Source: Bacteroidia bacterium (lineage in GTDB: Bacteria > Bacteroidota > Bacteroidia > M30B66). From it: 60,331 nucleotides of DNA. The stretch spans positions 1-60,331 of the forward strand of contig JAIBAI010000011.1 of assembly GCA_019695235.1 (NCBI GenBank). Direction: 5' to 3'. Shown here in pieces: positions 35,896 through 44,465 of this stretch. A program made the translations under genes and the position numbers. How positions within the stretch are numbered: the stretch's first letter is position 1; each line of letters begins with the position of its first letter. Under the pieces are notes generated by a model. That model was not told where the DNA came from. It saw only the letters and a list, made by a program, of their open reading frames with translations, and ran no database searches.

Positions 35896-36638
35896 CGGCC
35901 TATTGTTAAAAGTTTAACACTGGCAATTACTAACACAATGGATAGAAGCATCCGAAGAAATTTTGTGCTGAATTGTTTGCGTGCAAGGTAGGCACCTGCA
36001 AACCCTCCGGCAAGTGCTATGAGCAACCAGGTATAGATTTCATTATTGATGCTTACCCCGCTGAGTAGTAATCCACTAAAGCCTGAAACTGAATTTACAA
36101 AAATGAACAATGCCGATACAGCCGCTGTTTGTTTCATGTTACCCCAATGCATTAATAGAATCAGTGGACTTAAAAGTATTCCTCCACCAATGCCAATCAT
36201 TCCGGAAAAAAAACCAATGAAGGCACCTGAGACCAATGCCAGAGGTAAATTTACCTTTTGAATCTTATCTGTTTCTACCCCGAAAATTCCGAACAAACGC
36301 AGTATCGGAAAAATCAATAATACACCAAGAATACGCTGATAAACCAGCGGGTCAGGTTTGATAAATGCCCCTAAAAATGCTGCGGGCACGGATGTTACGA
36401 TGAACGGTAAAAACAGCGACCACTTAAAATGGCCACCTTTTAAATATTGCCAGAACGAAACTAACGAAACAAGCATGTTCAATATTAATGCCGATGATTT
36501 CATGTCGGCAGCGGGAAAACTAAAAATGGCCATTAGGGCCAGGTAGCCACTAGCACCACCATGCCCTACTGAAGCATATAAAAATGCCACGGTAAATAAC
36601 AAAGGTGCAAAAACCCATATTGAATCAAAGTAGTTCAT
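35892..36638 (-). CDS. TSUP (TauE/SafE) family membrane transporter
   Basis: 248 residues, about eight membrane helices in two halves. The family pattern is seen in FLYASVGHGGASGYLALMAI near the start and FFSGMIGIGGGILLSPLILL in the second half. TSUP proteins move sulfite, sulfonates or other small sulfur anions. Within this operon it could supply or remove a sulfur species, or carry an oxyanion such as molybdate. No modABC system is in the window, but this is inference only. The stop overlaps the mobA start by four bases. Confidence 0.85.
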   Translation of the reverse strand: MNYFDSIWVFAPLLFTVAFLYASVGHGGASGYLALMAIFSFPAADMKSSALILNMLVSLVSFWQYLKGGHFKWSLFLPFIVTSVPAAFLGAFIKPDPLVYQRILGVLLIFPILRLFGIFGVETDKIQKVNLPLALVSGAFIGFFSGMIGIGGGILLSPLILLMHWGNMKQTAAVSALFIFVNSVSGFSGLLLSGVSINNEIYTWLLIALAGGFAGAYLARKQFSTKFLRMLLSIVLVIASVKLLTIGR

Positions 36639-36680
36639 GAATCGTTATGAGTATTTTAAAATAGCGCATGGTAAAAAAAA

Positions 36681-37013
36681 CTAAAGTTTTAACTTCCGGC
36701 TTTCTCTTGCGTTGAACAAATGGAAACGCTTCTGAAGCGCCCGGTACTGCTTAATTGCCTGTTCGCCTTCATTGGTAAGCCGGGTGCCTCCTCCACCTGC
36801 TCCCCCTGCTGAGGTTGCAATGAGTGGTTTTGCAGATTGCGTATTCATCGAATTTACCAGTTCCCATGCCTGACGATACGACATCTTTAGTGCCTTGGCA
36901 GCAAGAGTAATCGAACCATGTTTTTTAATCATTTCAAGCAAGTGAATACGACCGCTTCCGATGAATGCAACATCGTCATTTTCAATCCAGATACTTCCTT
37001 TTACTTTATACAC
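36681..37013 (-). CDS. ModE-like winged-helix regulator without molybdate-binding domain
   Basis: 110 residues from the GTG at 37013. The frame is open to a GTG at 37046 (121 residues). I prefer 37013 because the -7-like box implied by the operator upstream lies inside the longer version, and the family usually starts just before a GSIWIE-type strand. The protein is the ModE DNA-binding domain: SGRIHLLEMIKKHGSITLAAKAL, MSYRQAWELVNSMN and TSAGGAGGGGTRLT. The C-terminal molybdate (TOBE/MOP) domain is absent, so metal sensing cannot be intrinsic. It heads the Moco operon. Confidence 0.85.
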   Translation of the reverse strand: MYKVKGSIWIENDDVAFIGSGRIHLLEMIKKHGSITLAAKALKMSYRQAWELVNSMNTQSAKPLIATSAGGAGGGGTRLTNEGEQAIKQYRALQKRFHLFNARESRKLKL

Positions 37014-37063
37014 TTTTCGGCTTATACGGTAGGTAAAGGTCGCCACTCATTGAAAGATAAAAA

Positions 37064-37077
37064 ATGATATAAATCAT
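37064..37077 (-). promoter_or_regulatory. Fnr/Crp-type operator upstream of modE operon
   Basis: Perfect palindrome ATGAT-ATAA-ATCAT. Twenty-two nt downstream on the minus strand is GACCTTTA (37034-37041), a degenerate -7 box, which predicts a start near 37028. Confidence 0.75.
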
Positions 37078-37130
37078 ATCATGAGAGGGTAATGATGCCT
37101 TGTGAAGAAGTAGGTGTGTGCTGTAAATGC

Positions 37131-38324
37131 TTAATACAGTCCTGGAAGCAGATGAACTTCTACCATTTCTCCTACTTTCAGATTTTTTCGGTCAGCATGG
37201 AGGTATATGATACAATCGGCCTGAGAAAATGAACTAAGAATGTATGATTCCTGTCCTTCAAGCGGCAGCACAGATTCATTAGTGATACGCCCCTTTAAAA
37301 ACAGTGCCAGTCCGGCTTTCTTTGGATAATTTATTGAAATAGGAAGGGATAATTTCTTTAAGAACAGATCCTTTTTTCCCATCATTTTATTGATAGCGGG
37401 AAACACATATTCATAGAAACAACTTAAAACTGCCGCCGGATTTCCCGGAAGGCCAAACAGGATTGTTTCGTCTTTCTTACCAAAGAATAATGGCTTTCCA
37501 GGTTTCTGATTTATCTTGTAAAAAATGTTTTTTACTCCCAGTTGATGTAATGCTTTCCCTACGTAATCATATTCGCCTACTGAAATTCCTCCTGTAATTA
37601 GTACCATGTCAGATTGAGCAATAGCACGCTGAATGGTTTTGAGCGTGAGTTGTAGGTTGTCTTGTACTGAGTATATTTTAAAAGCTTGCAACCCAATTGA
37701 ATGCATTGCAGCTTTTAAGGTATATGAGTTTGATTCATAAATCTGCCCGTTTCCAAGCGCAGCACCCGGTGGAACTAATTCACTGCCAGTAATAATCACT
37801 GAGATTTTTGGTGTTGAAATTGTCTGAATGCTGGCAATACCCATTGCCGCCAAATACCCAACTCCCCCGGGATTGATGAGGGTGTTTTTTGGAAGCGCAG
37901 TTTGTCCTTTTTTTACCTGCGACCCGAGCTGCCTCACATTGGCCCCTTTTTGTATTTCGATATCTTCAATAATCAACTGCCGCCCATTTGTTTTAGCCCT
38001 TTCCTGAATTACAACTGTGTCAGCTCCTTCAGGCAATGAAGCGCCAGTAAAAATACGCACGGCCTGCCCTTTTTTTAACTTTTCGGTATGGGTATACCCG
38101 GCAGCAACTTCAGCAACAATATTTAATGAGATTTTCTTCTGAAAATCTAAAAACCTGAAGGCATAACCGTCCATTGCACTCTGATGAAAAGGAGGAAGAT
38201 TGACCGGTGAAGAAATGCCGGCAGAAATAACTTTCCCCACCGCCAGTTCTATTGGTGTATTGGTGGCAGGTAAAGTTTTCGAATGTCTGCTTACCAACCT
38301 TTTAGCATCTTCAACAGATATCAT
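37131..38324 (-). CDS. moeA: Molybdopterin molybdenumtransferase
   Basis: 397 residues from the ATG at 38324. MoeA inserts molybdate into adenylated molybdopterin. Family blocks: PPFHQSAMDGYAFR, VRIFTGASLPEGADTVVIQE, a MoCF-like domain with ISVIITGSELVPPG and LITGGISVGEYDYV, then FFGKKDETILFGLPGNPAAV and a C-terminal beta domain. It is transcribed alone, divergent from a Crp/Fnr gene, with its own operator 46 bp upstream. Confidence 0.95.
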   Translation of the reverse strand: MISVEDAKRLVSRHSKTLPATNTPIELAVGKVISAGISSPVNLPPFHQSAMDGYAFRFLDFQKKISLNIVAEVAAGYTHTEKLKKGQAVRIFTGASLPEGADTVVIQERAKTNGRQLIIEDIEIQKGANVRQLGSQVKKGQTALPKNTLINPGGVGYLAAMGIASIQTISTPKISVIITGSELVPPGAALGNGQIYESNSYTLKAAMHSIGLQAFKIYSVQDNLQLTLKTIQRAIAQSDMVLITGGISVGEYDYVGKALHQLGVKNIFYKINQKPGKPLFFGKKDETILFGLPGNPAAVLSCFYEYVFPAINKMMGKKDLFLKKLSLPISINYPKKAGLALFLKGRITNESVLPLEGQESYILSSFSQADCIIYLHADRKNLKVGEMVEVHLLPGLY

Positions 38325-38369
38325 TTGCTTCTTTTTCGACAAATGTGAAACATGTCTGTTGAATTATTC

Positions 38370-38383
38370 ATGACAAAAATCAG
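38370..38383 (-). promoter_or_regulatory. Fnr/Crp-type operator for moeA
   Basis: Reads ATGAC-AAAA-ATCAG on the plus strand, one mismatch from the palindrome. Twenty-two nt downstream on the minus strand is CACATTTG (38340-38347), implying a leader of about 10 nt. Confidence 0.7.
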
Positions 38384-38454
38384 CTAATGAAATTCATGCC
38401 TCATTCAAAGCTTGAATTGAGAAATGTATTGCTGACAATTGTCCAATTTGTACT

Positions 38455-38468
38455 ATGACTGCCATCAT
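38455..38468 (+). promoter_or_regulatory. Fnr/Crp-type operator for the regulator at 38516
   Basis: ATGAC-TGCC-ATCAT, a full match. Exactly 22 nt further is a perfect -7 box TAATTTTG (38491-38498), with predicted start near 38504. Confidence 0.8.
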
Positions 38469-38515
38469 TGTTTTTTTGAACAGCTATGGATAATTTTGTG
38501 CTTCTTGTTAAATGA

Positions 38516-39238
38516 ATGTATCATAAAAAGTATAATAATGGGGATTTCCCAAAGCATGAGTTTTGTTCAATTTGTTGGATGAAAAACCTCACATCAGCAA
38601 ATATGTCTTGTTTCAGACAAGATAGCTTGGCTTGTGGTACAAATGTTAAAAGATTTGATAAGGGAGATTTGCTATTTGGTGAAAAAACTTCAAAGCGAAC
38701 AATTTGGTGCATACAAAAAGGTGTTGCGAAGGTTTCAACGCCCGCAAAAAAAAATAATGAATTCATTCTATGGCTTGCAGGAGCCGGGGATATGATTGGT
38801 CTGGAAGCTTTCCTAAATCAGGAGCCTGGAACAAGTACTGCTATTGCAGTGACCCCTGTAGTGGCATGTGCTATACAAGTTGAATACCTGGAAAATGTTT
38901 TGAATACTGATCCGGAGGCATCATTAATTTTAATGCAGGGCTTATGCCAGAAATTAAATTTTCTTGAGCACCGGATTGCCAGTATTTCAAAGAAAACCAT
39001 CAAAGAACAGTTGGCCGAAATGCTTGTGTTTGTTGCCGGAACAGAGCGAAGAAAAGACAAACCACAGATGGTCAATTACACCTTACATGACTTGGCAAGC
39101 CTTTTAGGTACCAACAAACATTATCTCTATAAAGTACTTCCTGAATTCGTTGAAGAAAACATTCTTAAGGTCATCCATCGAAGAATCTACATTCAGGATT
39201 TTAAAGCGCTTCAAAGAGTTGCCTGCATTGCAAAATAG
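38516..39238 (+). CDS. Crp/Fnr family regulator with N-terminal cysteines
   Basis: 240 residues. The N-terminus carries cysteines at 17, 20, 32 and 40 (HEFCSICWMKN and onward), a possible iron-sulfur or redox-sensing site. A cyclic-nucleotide-binding-like beta roll follows (KGDLLFGEKT, WCIQKGVAKV), then a long dimer helix and a winged helix-turn-helix. The recognition helix (LGTNKHYLYKVL) lacks the Glu and Arg that Fnr and Crp use to read TGA half-sites, so this protein may bind a different sequence. It is preceded by an operator of the island and is probably controlled by one of the other two regulators. Confidence 0.88.
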   Translation: MYHKKYNNGDFPKHEFCSICWMKNLTSANMSCFRQDSLACGTNVKRFDKGDLLFGEKTSKRTIWCIQKGVAKVSTPAKKNNEFILWLAGAGDMIGLEAFLNQEPGTSTAIAVTPVVACAIQVEYLENVLNTDPEASLILMQGLCQKLNFLEHRIASISKKTIKEQLAEMLVFVAGTERRKDKPQMVNYTLHDLASLLGTNKHYLYKVLPEFVEENILKVIHRRIYIQDFKALQRVACIAK

Positions 39239-39261
39239 AGCACTTCCGGCAATAAATACAA

Positions 39262-39888
39262 TTACGGAGCAACAACTTCTTTGTTAAAACATTCCTGAAC
39301 TAATTGTTCGAAATCATGCTGAATCGCACGTCCACCATCTTTTGCGTACCATAAGTGAAGGTTCTTAACAAACGTGTCATGGTCAACGCCGGGATTTTGT
39401 TGCATAAAATCTTCCTTCATTTTAACAATACCTGCCGGACGTGGCCCCCAGGTACCCAACACTTTGCCAGACTCTCTGTCTTTACATATCAGCTTGGGGA
39501 TTGACCTTGAACCATTTGTGAGATATGCATCCATTATTTCAGGGTTTTCATCCCTTAAAATAATCTTTAGGTCAATTGTTTCAGGTGAAATAGCTGCAAT
39601 TTTAGCAATTACCGGAATAATTTGCGCCCCATCACCACACCATGCTTCTGATAATATGGTCCATTCAACAGCTTGCTGATTCTCCTGTATCAACTGATGA
39701 AGCGGTGCATTAATTTGTACCTGCTTGTCAATACGCTTCATCCTTTGGGCATTGATTTTAGTCGCTTCAATACGTTCCTGGCTGGGGTCACTGCCGGTGG
39801 TAGTTTGTTTATCAGCACACTCCAACACCAAATCTTTGTATTCCTGATAGCTATAAACTTTTGCTTCCGAGCGCTTGGATAATTCCAT
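39262..39888 (-). CDS. Thioredoxin-like protein with single active-site cysteine
   Basis: 208 residues, no signal peptide. After a helical N-terminal region of about 80 residues comes a thioredoxin-like domain with TILSEAWCGDGAQIIPVI, where WCGD replaces WCxxC. It continues with LKIILRDENPEIMDAYL, the cis-proline segment SRSIPKLIC and VLGTWGPRP. The family (thioredoxin-like, DUF-type) is widespread in Bacteroidota and Firmicutes without a firm role; it may bind a thiol or reduce a small molecule. It has its own operator (39944-39957), placing it in the nitrate regulon. Confidence 0.8.
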   Translation of the reverse strand: MELSKRSEAKVYSYQEYKDLVLECADKQTTTGSDPSQERIEATKINAQRMKRIDKQVQINAPLHQLIQENQQAVEWTILSEAWCGDGAQIIPVIAKIAAISPETIDLKIILRDENPEIMDAYLTNGSRSIPKLICKDRESGKVLGTWGPRPAGIVKMKEDFMQQNPGVDHDTFVKNLHLWYAKDGGRAIQHDFEQLVQECFNKEVVAP

Positions 39889-39943
39889 TATGGTTGAGTT
39901 TTATTTACCGCTGCAAAGGTCGTTGATTTTTGAAGCCTAAATT

Positions 39944-39957
39944 ATGATTCAAGTCAT
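39944..39957 (-). promoter_or_regulatory. Fnr/Crp-type operator for the thioredoxin-like gene
   Basis: ATGAT-TCAA-GTCAT, full match. GACCTTTG (39914-39921) lies 22 nt downstream on the minus strand; leader about 20 nt. Confidence 0.75.
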
Positions 39958-39964
39958 ACCTCTA

Positions 39965-40951
39965 TTAGCCACCTATTGCTACCATAGCCCGGTTCTGGTT
40001 ATGATATAAGGCATTTGAAAATTGGTCAAAACTATTCAAACCACCCCTTTGTGCTTTTTTATCCCAAATTGAATCCAGAATCAATTGCTCAATGTATTCA
40101 CCTCTCCTAAACGCTGAAAGCAAATCTGTTTCTGTTCCTGAAAACAAACAATTCTTTAGCTTACCATCGGCCGTCAGCCTAATGCGGTTGCAACTGTCAC
40201 AGAAAGGATTGGTCACTGATGTAATTACAGCAAAAGTTCCTTTGTAGTCAGAAATTCGGAAATTTTTTGCAGTATCGTTTTTTGCATCCGCAAGTCGTTC
40301 AATACGACTTCCATACCGCGCTCCAATTTGGGTCATAATTTCCTTGTACGACAAACCCTTCTCCCAGTTCCATGAATTGCCATTAAATGGCATAAACTCA
40401 ATAAAGCGGTAATGAAGCTTTTGATGTTTTGTCAACTCAATAAAATCAATTAACTCGTCGTCATTTACCCCTTTAATTAATACTGCATTTAATTTTACAT
40501 GGAAACCACTGTGCAGTAATAGGTTAATATTAGCAATAATTCTGTCGAAATAATCTCGCCGTGTTATTTGATTAAATTTTGCTTTTTGAAGCGAATCAAG
40601 ACTGACGTTTATTGCATTTATACCTGCGGTTTTAAAGGTGTCAATAAATTCGTCAACCAAAATACCATTCGTTGTGATAGCTAACTCAACAGGCAATCCG
40701 GCTAAAGCTTCAATAATCTCTCTGGCATCTTTTCTTACCAGTGGTTCGCCTCCGGTAAGCCTTATTTTTTTCACCCCATGCCGAACAAATTCTGACGCAA
40801 TTGCAAAAACCTCATGCTGTGTCATAAAATGACTTTTCGGACGTAGTTCAATGCCATCTGCCGGCATACAGTAGGTACAGCGCAAGTTGCACCGCTCGGT
40901 TAACGAGATGCGCAGATAATCATGCACTCTGCCAAATTTGTCCTTTAGCAT
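39965..40951 (-). CDS. moaA: GTP 3',8-cyclase (molybdenum cofactor biosynthesis protein A)
   Basis: 328 residues. A radical SAM enzyme that starts cofactor synthesis by rearranging GTP. The first cluster is in CNLRCTYCMPADG; the second uses the cysteines in CDSCNRIRL and KNCLF. Other blocks are IRLTGGEPLVRKD, VSLDSL and KLNAVLIKGVND. The C-terminus ends in Gly-Gly, needed for activity in the family. It begins nine bases after the hemerythrin gene, and the two are probably one transcript driven from 41756. Confidence 0.97.
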   Translation of the reverse strand: MLKDKFGRVHDYLRISLTERCNLRCTYCMPADGIELRPKSHFMTQHEVFAIASEFVRHGVKKIRLTGGEPLVRKDAREIIEALAGLPVELAITTNGILVDEFIDTFKTAGINAINVSLDSLQKAKFNQITRRDYFDRIIANINLLLHSGFHVKLNAVLIKGVNDDELIDFIELTKHQKLHYRFIEFMPFNGNSWNWEKGLSYKEIMTQIGARYGSRIERLADAKNDTAKNFRISDYKGTFAVITSVTNPFCDSCNRIRLTADGKLKNCLFSGTETDLLSAFRRGEYIEQLILDSIWDKKAQRGGLNSFDQFSNALYHNQNRAMVAIGG

Positions 40952-40960
40952 CTTTGTTTG

Positions 40961-41707
40961 TTAAAAAGCATTCATTTCAACTGCAATAAGATCAAAATCC
41001 TCGCTGGATAATAATTTCTGTGCCAAGGGAAATAGGGTATAGTCTTCTCGGTATATATGCAGTTTCAGCAGCTCTATCAGTTCCCTAGAATTTTCATAAG
41101 CAGTGTCAAGAACAAATATTCTTGAAGTGGGATCGCTTATTCGTGTCGCAAGCCCCATAAGATTGAATGAAAGCGTACCAAGCTGAATAAATTTCACATG
41201 ATCGTCTTCCATTATATCAATCGCAGTCATTGGCTTTTCGCCGGTACTGTGCTCCCCGCTTTGAATTAGTTTTTTATGCAATACCGGAAACAAGAATTTC
41301 TCTTCCTTGCTATTGTGTGCCAGCAATTCATTGTCGAAAAACTTAAAAAATGCTCCAAATGTTTCGTTGATCTTTTGATCAAGCTTGTACCCATTGGTTT
41401 TAAATTGCAGGAGGGCTTTCTCAAAATCGTCAATTTGTGCTAAAGCTTTTTTGTGTTCTTCTACCAAAGTATGAATAGGTGCGGCAAACTCCGAAGAGGC
41501 AATGGATACCGCTCCCGGTAAGTTATAAGCAGACGGCGGATCCATTGGTGTATGTTCGATCTGCTCAAGACCTTTTTCTTCCTGCTTGCGTACGGGATCG
41601 TTTTTCTGAAGCAGTTTTATTTGCGCCCTTTTTACCGCTTCTTCTTTGAGTTTCTCAAGGTCTTGTGCTTCATCACCCTTGGCAGATGTTTCTTGAAAAT
41701 TATCCAT
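40961..41707 (-). CDS. Hemerythrin-domain protein in the nitrate regulon
   Basis: 248 residues from the ATG at 41707. The first 75 residues are charged, Lys/Glu-rich and probably disordered or coiled. The rest is a hemerythrin-like four-helix bundle with candidate di-iron ligands in IHTLVEEHKKAL, NELLAHNSKEEKFLFPVL, MEDDHVKFIQ and LHIYREDYTLFPLA. Such proteins bind O2 or NO, or move iron. Being first in an operon with moaA and carrying an island operator suggests protection against NO or help with iron supply during nitrate respiration; this is inference. Confidence 0.85.
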   Translation of the reverse strand: MDNFQETSAKGDEAQDLEKLKEEAVKRAQIKLLQKNDPVRKQEEKGLEQIEHTPMDPPSAYNLPGAVSIASSEFAAPIHTLVEEHKKALAQIDDFEKALLQFKTNGYKLDQKINETFGAFFKFFDNELLAHNSKEEKFLFPVLHKKLIQSGEHSTGEKPMTAIDIMEDDHVKFIQLGTLSFNLMGLATRISDPTSRIFVLDTAYENSRELIELLKLHIYREDYTLFPLAQKLLSSEDFDLIAVEMNAF

Positions 41708-41755
41708 GACCGTTATGCCTTTACGCAAATTACGGCACGTACATTTTCTTAAAGA

Positions 41756-41769
41756 ATGATCTTTATCAT
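41756..41769 (-). promoter_or_regulatory. Fnr/Crp-type operator for hemerythrin-moaA
   Basis: Perfect palindrome ATGAT-CTTT-ATCAT. GTAATTTG (41726-41733) lies 22 nt downstream on the minus strand. Confidence 0.78.
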
Positions 41770-41775
41770 ACTTTG

Positions 41776-43080
41776 TTACATTTTCAAACCGACCTTAGGC
41801 CATTTTACCTTTCCGGGGCGCACAATCACCATCAGGTATGCCCAGTTACTTGTTTCCCGCGTATTGCCACCTTTCAGCATCATCATTGTAGAGCTGCCAA
41901 ACATTTGCGAGTAGCCGGCCTGAAGCGATATTTCATCAGCTACTTTACATCCAATGGTAATATCAAGCTCAGTGCCCAGGTACGAAGGCATTGAACTGTT
42001 GGGAGCTGCTGCCTTCGTGTTACGCACTTTCTCGGCAGTATCAAAGAAATGAGCATTCAGGCCAAGGAGAAATTGCTTGTAACTAAAGTTCAACTTGGCA
42101 TATTTGTCAAACAAACCTACTGTATTCAGATGATTGCCGAGATAGAAATAGTCCATATACCCATTATGCCGGTGGTTGGTGCCGTAAAATGGTGTAAATG
42201 AGCGATTGGTGGTACTCTTACTTAACTGACTGGTACCTGAAAGTATTTCTGCTCCAAGGGTGAATGAAACAAGTTTTCCGAGTTTGCAAGAGGCCTCTGC
42301 CGAAGCACAATATGCACTGAGGGGGTTATTATTCCCATCTTTCCCGAATTGATAATAGCCATATACAACGCCACTGAATATATCACCCTTGTATGTTGCA
42401 CGTATTCCTGTTGTTTGAGAGAACACAGTTATTGTATCCGGTTTGCTTACTGTATCTTTTTTGCCAAACTGCAACCCATTGTTGAGTACCAACAAACTTA
42501 CATCTGACTTTTTGAATTGCTTGTTAGCCCATAGATATTGAAAAGTCTTGTAATTTGCCTGAACAGTGTAAATCGTTGTTTTAAATTGCTCTTTGTCTTG
42601 ATTAAATGCGAAACCTCCATGCAGCGTCAAAGTGCTGTCTTTGTATTGCAAAAGAGCCAAATCATGCCTTCGTGATTGCATGGCCCAGTCTAAACTACCA
42701 ATGATTCGGTCATCATCGTATGCGAGTATTTGCCTGCCGAGTCTTGCTAAAATTTTCCGGCTGAGGTTAATTTCTGCATAAGCTTCTGAAACCGACATAA
42801 GCCCTTTCGTATCAATGGCTGCATTTCCCACACTGCCCCAAGTTCTGATATCCTGTATGCCTATTACAATCTTGTAGCGTTCAGCTTTGTATTCTCCAGT
42901 TAAGCGCGTGCGCTGGGAAACAAATGCAGCGGCTTTTTGACCGGTATCTGCAAGCGACTGGTAGCCATGCCGGTATTCCGCACGATTCATGTATTGAGGT
43001 GTAAAGTTCAACTGAGCCTTTGCCTGTATGCTGCATAACATTCCCAGGCCGACAATTAAGAATCGGAAAAATGATTTCAT
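41776..43080 (-). CDS. Outer-membrane porin of the alginate-export type
   Basis: 434 residues from the ATG at 43080, where a clear signal peptide starts (MKSFFRFLIVGLGM, ending AKAQ). The mature part resembles alginate_exp-type barrels: FTPQYMNRAEYRHGYQSLAD, VSQRTRLTGEYKAERYKIVI, LGRQILAYDDDRIIGSLDW and SRRHDLALLQYKD, with alternating strands to a terminal aromatic-rich region. It follows narK by 19 bp, so an anion (nitrate/nitrite) porin role is likely rather than alginate export; no alginate genes are near. Confidence 0.82.
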   Translation of the reverse strand: MKSFFRFLIVGLGMLCSIQAKAQLNFTPQYMNRAEYRHGYQSLADTGQKAAAFVSQRTRLTGEYKAERYKIVIGIQDIRTWGSVGNAAIDTKGLMSVSEAYAEINLSRKILARLGRQILAYDDDRIIGSLDWAMQSRRHDLALLQYKDSTLTLHGGFAFNQDKEQFKTTIYTVQANYKTFQYLWANKQFKKSDVSLLVLNNGLQFGKKDTVSKPDTITVFSQTTGIRATYKGDIFSGVVYGYYQFGKDGNNNPLSAYCASAEASCKLGKLVSFTLGAEILSGTSQLSKSTTNRSFTPFYGTNHRHNGYMDYFYLGNHLNTVGLFDKYAKLNFSYKQFLLGLNAHFFDTAEKVRNTKAAAPNSSMPSYLGTELDITIGCKVADEISLQAGYSQMFGSSTMMMLKGGNTRETSNWAYLMVIVRPGKVKWPKVGLKM

Positions 43081-43099
43081 GTTTTTTGAATTTAAATGG

Positions 43100-44443
43100 T
43101 TAACAGGGCCGTTCGCAGCCCCGACGATGATAAAAGTGCCAGTTGACCCAGGTGGCGATGGCAACAAATACCAACAAGCCCCAGAAGAATGCATTGGCAT
43201 TTGATGTCGCACCTATTACAGAACCAATTATAATGGAGAAGATAAATGGGCCGTATGCAGCTACTGCTGCTGTCCACCCTATTACACCTGCTGCCTGCCG
43301 CTGATTGTGCTGAAAAATTATGGGGTATTGTCTAAACGTAGCTGCATTACCTATACCTGCAAAAAAGAACATAGCAAGCATAACGCCAACAAAGAGAGGA
43401 AAGGTGTCAAGGGATGTTGGGGCTACCAAGCCCATTGTTGCCATCATCACACAACCTGCCATTAGGCCAATACCAGTCAGCGTGGTTAATACGCCTCCGC
43501 CGGTTCTATCAGATACAAACCCAAATAATACCCGGCTTGCCGAGCCAATTAATGGCCCGTAGAATGCGTACTGCAAGGGGTCAGGAGCGCCTTCAAAATT
43601 TCCGTACAGGCTTTTCATCATCATAGGAAACGCAGCAGAAAGCCCTGAAAAGGTACCAAAAGTCATCAGATAGGTAATAGTACAATACCAGGTATGCTTT
43701 TCTTTGAAAATATCTAATTGCTCTTTAAATGATGCTTTTACCGGAATACTCCTTAACATCCACCAGCACAACAAGGCCGTAATGAGCAACAAAGGCACAT
43801 ACCATAATGCAGCGTTTTGCAGGTAAATTTCTGAGCTGCTGATGACTTCTTTGGTTTTAGGATTGATTTTTGTAAAGGTTTCCGAAGAACCATACAAGGC
43901 AATTCCAATGATTGCAGGAGTCATAAACTGAGCCAGACTTACTCCGAAATTTCCAATACCGGCCTGAATGCCTAATGCTGTACCTTTTAGGCGCCTTGGG
44001 AAAAATAGATTTGTTGAAGGCATGAAGGACGAAAAATCTCCTCCACCAAAACCTGCCGTAAAGGCAAGTACCATAAATACCCAAAAAGGGGTGCCGGGGT
44101 CCATCACCGCAAAAGCAAAACCAACGCAGGGTATTAATTTAATCAGCGTGGCAATGGTAAGAACATGCCTTGTACCGTATATGGGAAGTAGAAAGGTATG
44201 TACTATACGCAGGGTGCCCGCAGCCAAACCAGGCATTGCAGCAAGCCAAAAAAGTTGTTCCTGGCTGAAATTAAAACCTATGCCCGGTAGTTTAACTACG
44301 ATGGCACTTACCATAAACCATGTAGCAAACGACAGTGTGAGCGCAATGGTCGTAATCCAAAGTGTCTTCCAGGCAAGCCGCTTACCACCTGATTCCCAAA
44401 AATTGGAATCTTCTGGTTCCCATTTTGTTAGATATGTTGCCAT
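43100..44443 (-). CDS. narK: NarK-type nitrate/nitrite transporter
   Basis: 447 residues from the ATG at 44443. About twelve membrane helices of the major facilitator superfamily. Two Gly-rich nitrate-signature-like stretches are present: FTAGFGGGDFSSFMPSTNLF in the first half and FFAGIGNAATFRQYPIIF in the second. A hydrophilic N-terminus of about 25 residues (KWEPEDSNFWESGGKRLAW) is typical of one NarK subgroup. It is the second gene after the MFS-UspA fusion, 22 bp away, and precedes the porin. Confidence 0.88.
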   Translation of the reverse strand: MATYLTKWEPEDSNFWESGGKRLAWKTLWITTIALTLSFATWFMVSAIVVKLPGIGFNFSQEQLFWLAAMPGLAAGTLRIVHTFLLPIYGTRHVLTIATLIKLIPCVGFAFAVMDPGTPFWVFMVLAFTAGFGGGDFSSFMPSTNLFFPRRLKGTALGIQAGIGNFGVSLAQFMTPAIIGIALYGSSETFTKINPKTKEVISSSEIYLQNAALWYVPLLLITALLCWWMLRSIPVKASFKEQLDIFKEKHTWYCTITYLMTFGTFSGLSAAFPMMMKSLYGNFEGAPDPLQYAFYGPLIGSASRVLFGFVSDRTGGGVLTTLTGIGLMAGCVMMATMGLVAPTSLDTFPLFVGVMLAMFFFAGIGNAATFRQYPIIFQHNQRQAAGVIGWTAAVAAYGPFIFSIIIGSVIGATSNANAFFWGLLVFVAIATWVNWHFYHRRGCERPC

Positions 44444-44465
44444 TTGTCGTAAATTTTGTTTGTGA

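Noticed and set aside
38516-39238. The Crp/Fnr gene at 38516 as the main binder of the operator
   Set aside because: Its recognition helix lacks the Glu and Arg expected for reading TGA, while the two other regulators keep them.
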